Assembly (NCBI GenBank): GCA_934636715.1
Contig: CAKUBE010000001.1
Span: 143,760 to 207,759, forward strand
DNA from: an uncultured Arachnia sp.
Lineage (GTDB): Bacteria; Actinomycetota; Actinomycetes; Propionibacteriales; Propionibacteriaceae
Reading direction: 5' to 3'
DNA: 64,000 nt
Shown here: positions 9,074-16,520 of the stretch, piece after piece
Position numbering within the stretch: the stretch's first letter is position 1
Layout of the letters: every line of letters begins with the position of its first letter
Notes under the pieces: generated by a model
Told to the model about the DNA's origin: nothing
Seen by the model: the letters and a program-made list of their open reading frames with translations, nothing else
Database searches by the model: none
Translations under genes and position numbers: made by a program

Positions 9074-10405
9074 ATGTACGAGCGAATCAACGACGCGGGC
9101 GCCACGCCCGCCGCGCGTCTGGACGCCCTCCGGGGGTACCTGGCGACCGGCCCGGCGTTCCCGGAGTTCGTGCCGGAGTCCAACAACCACGTGCACACCA
9201 TCTACAGCTTCAGCCCGTACGCCCCGGCGGGCGCGGCGCTGCGCGCCCGTGAGGCGGGGCTGATGGTGGTGGGCTCCGTCGACCACGACTCCGCCGCGGG
9301 CGCCGCCGAGATGGCCGAGGCCGCGCGGCTGCTCGGCATGGGCGCGGTCACCGGGTTCGAGTGCCGCGTCTACCTGTACAGCGAGGACGAGATCGCCGCG
9401 GGTGCGGCCCCGTTGAACGACCGCAAGCTCAACAACCCCGACACGGCGGGCATCGCCTACATGACGGTGCAGGGGATACCCGCGAGCCGTCGCGACGAGG
9501 CGGCCGCGTTCCTCGCACCCGTCCGCGAGGCCCGGCTGCGCCGCACGGCCGCCATGGTCGACCGCGCGAACGAGATCCTCGGACGCCTCGGCGCGCCGCT
9601 GATCGACCTCGACGCCGATCTGGTCGCCCGCTCGCAGTTCCGGAACGGCGGCGAGGTCACCGAGCGGCACCTGCTCGCGGCCATGGCCGCGAAGCTGATC
9701 GAGCGCTTCGGCCGTGGCCAGGCGCTCGTCGACGGGCTGACCGGGTTGGGGCTGAGCCTCTCGGGGAAGGTCGCGGCGCAGCTGGCCGACGAGGACAACC
9801 CGCACCTCGAGTTCGACCTGCTGGGCGTCCTCAAGGCCGAGTTCCTCGATCAGATCTACCTCGTGCCGGACCGCGAGGAGTGCCCGACGATGGCCGAGGT
9901 GATCGCCTTCGCGACGTCGGTCGGCGCCATCCCGTGCTACGCCTACCTGGGCGACGTCACGGCCTCGCCCACGGGCGACAAGAAGGCGGAGAAGTTCGAG
10001 GACGACTTCCTCGACGTGCTCTTCGCCGAGCTCGACCGCCTCGGCATGCCCGCCATCACCTACATGCCCCCGCGCAACACGGCCGAGCAGATGGCGCGGA
10101 TCGCGGAGCTGGCCGCCGAACACGGCCTGCTGGAGGTGTCCGGCGTGGACATCAACACGCCCCGGCAGGTGTTCAACTGCCCCGAGCTGCAGCGTCCCGA
10201 GCTCGGGCACCTGAACGACGCCACCTGGGCGATGGTCGCGCACGAGCTGCTCGCCGAGGCCGATCCCGCCCTCGGCCTGTTCGCGCCCGGCTCTCCGCTG
10301 GCCGCCGCCCCGCTCACTGAGCGGATCGCCCGCTACGCGGCCGCCGGCCGGGCCATCGTCGCTGGTGAGACCACCGTCGAAGAAGCCGTTAAGGAGATTG
10401 CATGA
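9074..10405 (+). CDS. PHP-domain protein (putative metal-dependent phosphoesterase)
   Basis: A 443-residue protein with PHP-like metal-ligand motifs: NNHVHTIYSF (HxH, about residues 37-39), GSVDHDS (about 72-78) and GFECRVY. PHP domains bind two or three metals and usually hydrolyse phosphoesters; some act on sugar or nucleotide phosphates. GGAG lies before the ATG. The stop codon overlaps the SDR start (ATGA), so the two are translationally coupled. It follows the E2-E3-E1 genes but is separated from them by a REP-like element and a 72-bp palindrome, so it may be transcribed partly on its own. No signal peptide is visible. The substrate is unknown; a phosphorylated sugar or polyol would fit the DeoR regulator, which is inference. 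Confidence 0.75.
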   Translation: MYERINDAGATPAARLDALRGYLATGPAFPEFVPESNNHVHTIYSFSPYAPAGAALRAREAGLMVVGSVDHDSAAGAAEMAEAARLLGMGAVTGFECRVYLYSEDEIAAGAAPLNDRKLNNPDTAGIAYMTVQGIPASRRDEAAAFLAPVREARLRRTAAMVDRANEILGRLGAPLIDLDADLVARSQFRNGGEVTERHLLAAMAAKLIERFGRGQALVDGLTGLGLSLSGKVAAQLADEDNPHLEFDLLGVLKAEFLDQIYLVPDREECPTMAEVIAFATSVGAIPCYAYLGDVTASPTGDKKAEKFEDDFLDVLFAELDRLGMPAITYMPPRNTAEQMARIAELAAEHGLLEVSGVDINTPRQVFNCPELQRPELGHLNDATWAMVAHELLAEADPALGLFAPGSPLAAAPLTERIARYAAAGRAIVAGETTVEEAVKEIA

Positions 10406-11517
10406 ACGTCCTGGAGATCGCGCCGCTGATTCGCGGCGCCTACCTGAATCGATTCTCGGTGCCCGTGGTCGTCTCGCCGGTCGTGGCAGACCCTGGGGTC
10501 GACGTTTCGGCGGACGCCCGCGTGGAGGCGTCCGACGTCGACGCCCTAATCGAGGCGCTCGGCTCGGCCGACCTGTCGCTCGGCGGGACGCTGACCGTCA
10601 TCCTCGCGGGCGATACCACGACCTTCCTCGCAACGACCCTGGCCGACCCGACGCCGCTGCCACACGGCAAGGACGCCGCGGCCTCCGCGGCGGCGGCCAG
10701 GGCCGACGTCGTCCGGGGTAAGGTCGCGGTCGTGACTGGCGGCGCTCAGGGCTTCGGCGCGGAGATCGTCAAGGGTCTCGTCGCCTCCGGCGCCTTCGTC
10801 TACATCGCGGACCTGAACGGCGACGGCGCGGCCGCGCTGACCGCGGAACTCGGCCCGACGACGTTCCCGATCACGGTCAACGTCGCCGACGAGGCGTCGG
10901 TGGCGGCGATGGCGGAGCAGATCGCGGCCATCACGGGCGGCCTGGACCTCGCCGTCTCGAATGCGGGCATCGTCCGCGCCGGGGGGGTGCTGGAGCAGGA
11001 CCTGTCCGCGTTCCAGCTGACCACCGACATCAACTACACGGCGTTCTTCCTGATCGTGAAGCACCTCGGCGGCCTGCTGGCCGCGCAGCGCCGCACGGCT
11101 CCCTCCTGGATGACCGACATCGTGCAGATCAACTCGAAGTCCGGTCTGGTGGGCTCGAACCGCAACGGCGCCTACGCGGGCTCCAAGTTCGGCGGCATCG
11201 GCCTGGTCCAGAGCTTCGCGCTGGAGATGGTCGACCACGGCGTCAAGGTCAACGCGATCTGCCCGGGCAACTTCTACGACGGCCCGCTGTGGTCGGACCC
11301 GGACCGCGGCCTGTTCGTGCAGTACCTGCGCTCCGGCAAGGTCCCCGGCGCCCAGACCGTCGACGACGTGCGCGAGTTCTACGAGTCGAAGGTCCCGTTG
11401 CGTCGTGGCACCTACGGCGCCGACGTGATGCGCGCGCTGTACTACCTGGTCGAGCAGGAGTACGAGACCGGCCAGGCGGTCCCCGTGACCGGCGGCCAGG
11501 TGATGCTCAGCAGCTGA
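10402..11517 (+). CDS. SDR-family NAD(P)-dependent dehydrogenase with N-terminal extension
   Basis: A 371-residue protein. About residues 108-365 form a short-chain dehydrogenase domain with the cofactor loop VVTGGAQGFGAEI, the NAG motif (AVSNAGIV), a catalytic Ser in INSKSG and YAGSK (Tyr-x-x-x-Lys). The end GQAVPVTGGQVM is typical of SDRs. The first ~107 residues are extra compared with a classical SDR of about 250 residues and match nothing I recognise. Sequence style is closest to sorbitol-6-phosphate dehydrogenase-like SDRs, suggesting oxidation of a polyol or its phosphate. It is coupled to the PHP gene by a 4-bp overlap. Its 3' end overlaps the convergent hypothetical gene by 11 bp. 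Confidence 0.82.
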   Translation: MNVLEIAPLIRGAYLNRFSVPVVVSPVVADPGVDVSADARVEASDVDALIEALGSADLSLGGTLTVILAGDTTTFLATTLADPTPLPHGKDAAASAAAARADVVRGKVAVVTGGAQGFGAEIVKGLVASGAFVYIADLNGDGAAALTAELGPTTFPITVNVADEASVAAMAEQIAAITGGLDLAVSNAGIVRAGGVLEQDLSAFQLTTDINYTAFFLIVKHLGGLLAAQRRTAPSWMTDIVQINSKSGLVGSNRNGAYAGSKFGGIGLVQSFALEMVDHGVKVNAICPGNFYDGPLWSDPDRGLFVQYLRSGKVPGAQTVDDVREFYESKVPLRRGTYGADVMRALYYLVEQEYETGQAVPVTGGQVMLSS

Positions 11518-12103
11518 TCCGGCGACCTGCTACCGGCTCGACGGCGAGCTGGCAGGCGGCGAGGAAGGCCGTCAGCAGCGCGGCAGCCGGGTCGTGTGTC
11601 GCTGCGGCCACCAGCAGCGGCGCCGCCAGACAGGCCAGCGGCCGGAGCAGGGTGAGCGGGCCGAGGATCACCGCCATCGCGCCGCAGCCGACGTCGATCA
11701 CCCGCGCGACCCGGTGCCGCGAGGAGATCTCTCCGATGTCCTCGGCAACCCGACGTGGTAGCTGCAACTCTTCGCCGAGCCGCTGGATCTCGGCGTGGAT
11801 TCGTCGCAGCAGCAGCCGGCGCGGCGTCTCGTCGAGCACCCCGTCGACGGCGGGCAATGCCTCGACCATGCGCGCCGCCCTTTCCTGTCCGGATGCGCGC
11901 AACCGGGCGGCCGCGTCGGCCCGATTCGCGTGTGGATGCGCGATCAGGTCGGTGATCTCGAGCGGCTCCACGCGCATCATGTTGGCAGGCTCACCACCGT
12001 CGTTCAAGGGGGCGCCCGGATCGTCGCCCGAATTGCCGCCTCCGGCCCTCCTGTTCGAATGCCCGCTCTGCCCGCGGCGGCGCGACGCGTCGGAATCGAA
12101 CAT
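11507..12103 (-). CDS. Hypothetical protein with C-terminal membrane segments
   Basis: I do not recognise a family. The open frame extends upstream to 12226, but coding character starts near ATG 12103 (MFDSDASRRRG); an internal ATG at 11983 is another option. The N-terminal ~45 residues are Gly/Asp/Arg-rich and probably disordered. The middle (MRVEPLEITDLIAHPHANRA...) is mostly helical and charged. The last ~60 residues contain two hydrophobic segments (VIDVGCGAMAVILGPLTLL and ACLAAPLLVAAATH), so the protein is probably membrane-anchored. It overlaps the end of the SDR gene by 11 bp on the opposite strand. No ribosome-binding site is obvious. Confidence 0.5.
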   Translation of the reverse strand: MFDSDASRRRGQSGHSNRRAGGGNSGDDPGAPLNDGGEPANMMRVEPLEITDLIAHPHANRADAAARLRASGQERAARMVEALPAVDGVLDETPRRLLLRRIHAEIQRLGEELQLPRRVAEDIGEISSRHRVARVIDVGCGAMAVILGPLTLLRPLACLAAPLLVAAATHDPAAALLTAFLAACQLAVEPVAGRRISC

Positions 12104-12240
12104 ATCGACGCCGCCGCCGCGAGAGGGCGGCGCTCGTCGCCTCCCGGAGGCCCATCGATGGGGTCTTGAGGCCGCCAAACCGCGCTGACAAGGCATGGAG
12201 ATGGTTCGAGCGGTCCGGTCAAACAATTTCGCGAAACCCC

Positions 12241-12269
12241 TTGAACTCTCCGGAAACCGGGCGTAACCT
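12241..12269 (+). promoter_or_regulatory. Sigma-70-type promoter candidate
   Basis: TTGAAC at 12241-12246 and TAACCT at 12264-12269 are separated by exactly 17 bp. The expected start near 12276 lies 30 bp before an AGGAGG ribosome-binding site. Confidence 0.55.
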
Positions 12270-12305
12270 ACTTCCTAACCTGTTGGTCGAGCCTTAGGAG
12301 GTAAC

Positions 12306-12374
12306 TTGGATAACAATGCAGTCACCAATCACACCGCCAACGATAGGGTCGGCGAAACGATCGTTTTGAGGTAA
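12306..12374 (+). CDS. Possible 22-residue leader peptide or small protein
   Basis: TTG 12306 follows an AGGAGG by four bases, the best ribosome-binding site in this region, and opens a 22-codon frame (LDNNAVTNHTANDRVG..., ending TAA). It is short, polar and unlike anything I recognise. It sits just downstream of a promoter-like sequence. Whether it encodes a functional peptide, a regulatory leader or nothing is unknown. Confidence 0.35.
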   Translation: MDNNAVTNHTANDRVGETIVLR

Positions 12375-12406
12375 GAGCTTCACCACGATGACTCGCCGGT
12401 AACCGA

Positions 12407-12481
12407 ATGTCCAGTGCCACTAAATGGTTACGCACGGAATTCAGGCTGAAGGCGCGGCTATTGGATGGTCGAAGAATCTAG
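12407..12481 (+). CDS. Possible 24-residue cationic small ORF
   Basis: ATG 12407 opens a frame MSSATKWLRTEFRLKARLLD... of 24 residues that is strongly basic and could form an amphipathic helix. No good ribosome-binding site precedes it, so it may be fortuitous. It lies in the same putative transcript as the 22-codon frame. Confidence 0.2.
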   Translation: MSSATKWLRTEFRLKARLLDGRRI

Positions 12482-12527
12482 AAAGATCCAGTTCGACGAC
12501 GAGTAGCCAGACACCTATCGCTTATTG

Positions 12528-12556
12528 GACGGGCCGCCCCGACGGGGCGGCCCGTC
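12528..12556 (+). terminator. Strong hairpin terminator ahead of the transcarboxylase genes
   Basis: GACGGGCCGCCCC and GGGGCGGCCCGTC form a perfect 13-bp stem with a 3-base loop, followed by TCCTGTTT. Together with the promoter at 12241 it bounds a ~280-nt unit (12270-12556). The remaining gap to 12756 holds no recognisable gene. Confidence 0.75.
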
Positions 12557-12755
12557 TCCTGTTTCCGGGGGTCCGAGGCTGTCGCAGGCCGTGCACGAGG
12601 GCTGGTGCCCCACCGGCAAACCCCTCTCTCCCGCGCCTCGCGAGGGCTTACGCGGGACACGCGGAAACGCCGTCGAGATGCAGGCATACGCTTCCCATAC
12701 ACGGAAACCGGGGGTGCCCTCACGGGGCGAAGTTGCCCATGGTTTGATTGACCTC

Positions 12756-14249
12756 ATGACAGCTCGGAAGATCGGCGTCACCGAGGTAGTGCTCCGTGAC
12801 GCGCATCAAAGCCTGATGGCAACGCGCATGGCCATGGAGGACATGGTTGCCGCGTGTGACGACATCGACAAGGCCGGATACTGGTCCGTTGAGTGCTGGG
12901 GCGGAGCCACCTTCGACTCCTGCATCCGCTTCCTCAATGAGGACCCCTGGAAGAGGCTTCGCACCTTCCGTGAACTGATGCCCAACTCGCGCCTGCAGAT
13001 GCTGCTCCGCGGCCAGAACCTCCTCGGCTACCGCCACTACGAGGACATGGTCGTCGAGAAGTTCGTGGAGAAGTCCGCCGAGAACGGCATGGACGTCTAC
13101 CGCGTGTTCGACGCCCTGAACGACCCCCGCAACATGGCCCGCGCCATGGCCGCGGTCAAGGCCGTCGGCAAGCACGCGCAGGGCACCATCTGCTACACCG
13201 TCTCCCCGGTGCACACCGTCGACGGCTACATCAAGCTCGCCGGCCAGCTCCTCGACATGGGTGCTGAGTCCATCGCTCTGAAGGACATGGCCGCGCTGCT
13301 GCAGCCGCAGCCCGCCTACGACATCGTCAAGGGCATCAAGGACACCTACGGCGACGTGCAGATCAACGTGCACTGCCACTCCACGACGGGCGTGACCCTC
13401 GTCGCCCTGATGAAGGCCATCGAGGCCGGCGCCGACGTCGTCGACACCGCCATCTCCTCGATGTCGCTCGGCCCGGGCCACAACCCCACGGAGTCGCTCG
13501 TCGCGATGCTCGAGGGCACCGAGTACACCACCGGCCTCGACATGGAGCGCCTGCTGCGCATCCGCGACCACTTCGCCGAGGTGCGGCCGAAGTACAAGGA
13601 GTTCGAGTCGGCGACGCTGGTCGACACCGACATCTTCTCGTCGCAGATCCCCGGCGGCATGCTCTCCAACATGGAGTCGCAGCTGAAGGCGCAGGGCGCG
13701 GGCGACCGCATCCGCGAGGTCATGGAGGAGGTGCCGCGGGTCAAGGCCGACGCCGGCCACCCGCCGCTGGTCACCCCGTCGTCGCAGATCGTCGGCACCC
13801 AGGCCGTATTCAACGTCCTGATGGGCCGCTACAAGGTGATGACCGGCGAGTTCGCCGACCTCATGCTCGGCTACTACGGCGAATGCCTCGGCGAGCGCAA
13901 CGAGGAGGTCGTCGAGCTGGCGAAGGCCCAGGCCAAGAAGGAGCCCATCACGGAGCGCCCGGCCGACCTGCTGCAGCCCGAGTGGGACCAACTGGTCGAG
14001 TCCGCCGCGCTGCTCGAGGGCTTCGACGGCTCCGAGGAGGACGTGCTCACCAACGCGATGTTCCCGGGCGTCGCGCCCAAGTTCTTCGCCTCGCGCCCCG
14101 AGGGCCCGAAGAACGTCGGCAAGACCCCCGCCCAGCTGGCCGCGGAGGCCGCGAAGGCGGCGGGCAATCTGCCCGGCATCCAAGTCCCCGTCAACTACAA
14201 CGTGACCATCGGCGGCAAGGCGCACAGCGTCACCGTCGAGCCCGTCTAA
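12756..14249 (+). CDS. Methylmalonyl-CoA carboxytransferase 5S subunit
   Basis: A 497-residue protein of the HMGL-like/pyruvate carboxylase carboxyltransferase family, the transcarboxylase subunit that moves CO2 between biotin and pyruvate/oxaloacetate. It shows LRDAHQSLMATRM near the N-terminus, the metal-binding INVHCHSTTG, the ALKDMAALLQP loop and a C-terminal conserved carboxylase domain. Length agrees with the ~505-residue Propionibacterium 5S protein. ATG 12756 (MTARKIGVTEVVLRD) is chosen since upstream codons do not look coding. There is no convincing ribosome-binding site, so translation may be leaderless or depend on the upstream region. It is the first gene of the 5S-12S-small-1.3S operon, the carboxyl-transfer step of the propionate cycle. 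Confidence 0.95.
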   Translation: MTARKIGVTEVVLRDAHQSLMATRMAMEDMVAACDDIDKAGYWSVECWGGATFDSCIRFLNEDPWKRLRTFRELMPNSRLQMLLRGQNLLGYRHYEDMVVEKFVEKSAENGMDVYRVFDALNDPRNMARAMAAVKAVGKHAQGTICYTVSPVHTVDGYIKLAGQLLDMGAESIALKDMAALLQPQPAYDIVKGIKDTYGDVQINVHCHSTTGVTLVALMKAIEAGADVVDTAISSMSLGPGHNPTESLVAMLEGTEYTTGLDMERLLRIRDHFAEVRPKYKEFESATLVDTDIFSSQIPGGMLSNMESQLKAQGAGDRIREVMEEVPRVKADAGHPPLVTPSSQIVGTQAVFNVLMGRYKVMTGEFADLMLGYYGECLGERNEEVVELAKAQAKKEPITERPADLLQPEWDQLVESAALLEGFDGSEEDVLTNAMFPGVAPKFFASRPEGPKNVGKTPAQLAAEAAKAAGNLPGIQVPVNYNVTIGGKAHSVTVEPV

Positions 14250-14259
14250 GGAGAACCCC

Positions 14260-15816
14260 ATGGCTCACCAGTACACGATGGACGAGCGGCTCGAGCAGCT
14301 CGCCGAGCGTCGCGCGAAGGTAGAGGTCGGCGGCGGCGAGGCGAAGCTCGACAAGCAGCACGCCCAAGGAAAGCTGACCGCGCGGGAGCGCGTGGCCGCG
14401 CTCCTCGACGAGGGCTCGTTCCAGGAGACCGGCGCGTTCCGCCGCAACCGCACGACGACCTTCGGGATGGACAAGGCCGACATGCCAGCCGACGGCGTGA
14501 TCACGGGCTCCGGCCTGGTGTTCGGCCGCCCGGTGCACATCGCCAGCCAGGACTTCACGGTCATGGGCGGCTCGGCGGGCGAGGCCCACTCGATCAAGGT
14601 CACCGAGGCGCTCAAGGCGTCGCTGATGACCGGCACGCCGTTCGTCTTCATCAACGACTCCGGCGGCGCCCGCGTCCAGGAGGGCATCGACTCGCTGTCC
14701 GGCTACGGCAAGGTGTTCTACGCCAACGTCCTCCTGTCGGGCGCGGTGCCCCAGATCTCGATCATCTCCGGCCCCTGCGCCGGCGGCGCCGCCTATTCCC
14801 CGGCGCTGACCGACTTCATCATCCAGACCCGCAAGGCCCACATGTTCATCACGGGCCCGGGCGTGATCAAGCAGGTCACCGGCGAGGAGGTCACCCAGGA
14901 CGACCTCGGCGGCGCGGACGCGCACATGGGCCGCTCCGGCGTCGTGCACTTCGTGGCCGACGACGACGAGCAGGCCATCCTGATCGCGCAGAAGCTGCTG
15001 AGCTTCCTGCCGCAGAACAACACGGAGGACGCCCCCGTCGTCGATCCCGACGACGTCGTGGAGTCGAACCCGAGGCTGCGGGAGATCATCCCCGTCGAGT
15101 CCAACAAGGGCTACGACGTCCGCGAGGTCATCCACGAGATCGTCGACCATGCCGACTTCCTCGAGGTCCAGGCCGGTTGGGCGCGCAACATCGTCGTCGG
15201 CTTCGGCCGCGTCGTGGGCCGCACCGTCGGCATCATCGCGAACCAGCCGAGCGTCATGTCGGGCGTGCTCGACATCGACTCCTCGGACAAGGCGAGCAAG
15301 TTCGTCCGCTTCTGCAACGCGTTCAACATCCCGATCGTGAACCTGGTCGACGTCCCCGGCTTCCTGCCCGGCGTCGCGCAGGAGCACAACGGCATCATCC
15401 GCCACGGCGCGAAGATGCTGTACGCGTACTCCGCCGCGACGGTCCCGAAGATCACGGTCGTGCTGCGCAAGGCCTACGGCGGCGCCTACCTGGCGATGTG
15501 CTCGAAGGACCTGGGCGCCGACAAGGTGTTCGCCTGGCCGACCGCCGAGATCGCCGTCATGGGCGCCGAGGGCGCGGCGAACGTGGTGTTCCGCAGGGAG
15601 ATCATGGCCGCCGAGGACCAGGACGCGAAGCGCGCCGAGCTGGTGGAGGAGTACCGCGAGACGTTCTCGACGCCGTACATGGCCGCCAGCCGTGGGCTCG
15701 TCGACGACATCATCGACCCGGCCGACACCCGTCACGAGATCGCCCTGGCGCTGGAGCTGCTGGCAAGCAAGCGCGAGCTGCGTCCCGCCAAGAAGCACGG
15801 CCTCGGGCCGGCCTGA
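14260..15816 (+). CDS. mmdA: Methylmalonyl-CoA carboxytransferase 12S subunit
   Basis: A 518-residue acyl-CoA carboxyltransferase of the crotonase-like fold. It transfers the carboxyl group of methylmalonyl-CoA to the biotin of the 1.3S subunit, forming propionyl-CoA. It contains the two oxyanion-forming glycine motifs (NDSGGARVQEGI with SGPCAGGAAYSPA; and VPGFLPGVAQEHNGI with AYGGAYLAM). Length matches the ~524-residue Propionibacterium 12S subunit. AAGGAGA precedes the ATG, 10 bp after the 5S stop. Homologues also serve propionyl-CoA carboxylase or sodium-pumping decarboxylase, but the 5S and 1.3S neighbours point to transcarboxylase. Confidence 0.95.
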   Translation: MAHQYTMDERLEQLAERRAKVEVGGGEAKLDKQHAQGKLTARERVAALLDEGSFQETGAFRRNRTTTFGMDKADMPADGVITGSGLVFGRPVHIASQDFTVMGGSAGEAHSIKVTEALKASLMTGTPFVFINDSGGARVQEGIDSLSGYGKVFYANVLLSGAVPQISIISGPCAGGAAYSPALTDFIIQTRKAHMFITGPGVIKQVTGEEVTQDDLGGADAHMGRSGVVHFVADDDEQAILIAQKLLSFLPQNNTEDAPVVDPDDVVESNPRLREIIPVESNKGYDVREVIHEIVDHADFLEVQAGWARNIVVGFGRVVGRTVGIIANQPSVMSGVLDIDSSDKASKFVRFCNAFNIPIVNLVDVPGFLPGVAQEHNGIIRHGAKMLYAYSAATVPKITVVLRKAYGGAYLAMCSKDLGADKVFAWPTAEIAVMGAEGAANVVFRREIMAAEDQDAKRAELVEEYRETFSTPYMAASRGLVDDIIDPADTRHEIALALELLASKRELRPAKKHGLGPA

Positions 15817-15827
15817 TCGGACTGGAC

Positions 15828-16088
15828 ATGGAAGACACCACGCTCAAGGAGCTGCGAGACGCCGTCCTGGCGCTCACCGAGAAGATCTCGAGCCTCGAGG
15901 CAAAGGTCGCCAAGCTGGAGGCCCAGCAGGCGGTCCCGGAGGAGGACCTGGTCGCGATCGGCGCCGCGCTCGCGGCGTACTTCGGCTACCGCCCGAAGAT
16001 CCGCGCCATCAGGTTCGGCCAGCAGAACCGCTGGGGTGCCGCCACGCGCGGCCGCGTCCATGACCGCTCCGTCCCGCACGTCCGCTAA
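15828..16088 (+). CDS. Small transcarboxylase-operon protein (carboxylase epsilon/delta-like)
   Basis: An 86-residue protein between the 12S and 1.3S genes, starting MEDTTLKELRDAV. Residues ~5-40 have heptad-like Leu/Ile spacing (LRDAVLALTEKISSLEAKVA), suggesting a short coiled coil. The second half, AIGAALAAYFGYRPKIRAIR then WGAATRGRV, resembles the conserved tail found in small subunits or unknown proteins beside methylmalonyl-CoA and glutaconyl-CoA decarboxylase genes. It is probably an assembly or accessory factor for the complex; no catalytic motif is seen. It begins 11 bp after the 12S stop and ends 20 bp before the biotin protein, so it is clearly cotranscribed. Confidence 0.7.
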   Translation: MEDTTLKELRDAVLALTEKISSLEAKVAKLEAQQAVPEEDLVAIGAALAAYFGYRPKIRAIRFGQQNRWGAATRGRVHDRSVPHVR

Positions 16089-16108
16089 GAAACCGCTGAG
16101 GAAGACCT

Positions 16109-16468
16109 ATGAAGCTCAAGGTGACCGTCAACCAGACGGAGTATGAAATCGACGTCGAGGTGGAGCAGGAGGAGCGTCCGCAGCTGAGCCCGATCGTCAT
16201 CGGCGTCAACGGCGGCTCGAACCCGATCCCCACGAAGGCGTCCGTGTCCGCCGTCAGCAGCAACGCGGTCGTGGCGCCGCTGGCCGGCTCCGTCGCTCGG
16301 GTCCTGGTGGCCGACGGCGACGAGATCGAGGCCGGGCAGGTGCTGCTCGTGCTCGAGGCCATGAAGATGGAGACCGAGATCACCGCCCCGGCGGCCGGCA
16401 AGGTCGTCGCCGTCCTGGTCTCGCCAGGCGACGCCGTGCAGGGCGGCCAGGCGCTGATCGAGCTCTGA
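16109..16468 (+). CDS. Methylmalonyl-CoA carboxytransferase 1.3S biotin carrier subunit
   Basis: A 119-residue biotin carboxyl carrier protein. The C-terminal biotinyl domain (about residues 50-119) holds the biotinylation motif EAMKMET; the middle lysine is the site. The N-terminal ~25 residues ([20 protein letters not shown]) match the segment that in Propionibacterium 1.3S docks onto the 12S and 5S subunits. Length is close to the classical 123 residues. GGAAG precedes the ATG. It is the last gene of the operon and is followed directly by a hairpin terminator. Confidence 0.95.
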   Translation: MKLKVTVNQTEYEIDVEVEQEERPQLSPIVIGVNGGSNPIPTKASVSAVSSNAVVAPLAGSVARVLVADGDEIEAGQVLLVLEAMKMETEITAPAAGKVVAVLVSPGDAVQGGQALIEL

Positions 16469-16476
16469 CCAACCAC

Positions 16477-16514
16477 AAAAGCCTGGCCCGGGTGTTCCCG
16501 GGCCGGGCCTTTTG
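16477..16514. terminator. Bidirectional terminator between 1.3S and cls
   Basis: AAAAGCCTGGCCCGGG and CCCGGGCCGGGCCTTTT form a long GC stem flanked by A and T runs on the two sides. It lies between two convergent genes and can serve both. Confidence 0.85.
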
Positions 16515-16520
16515 GCGTAG

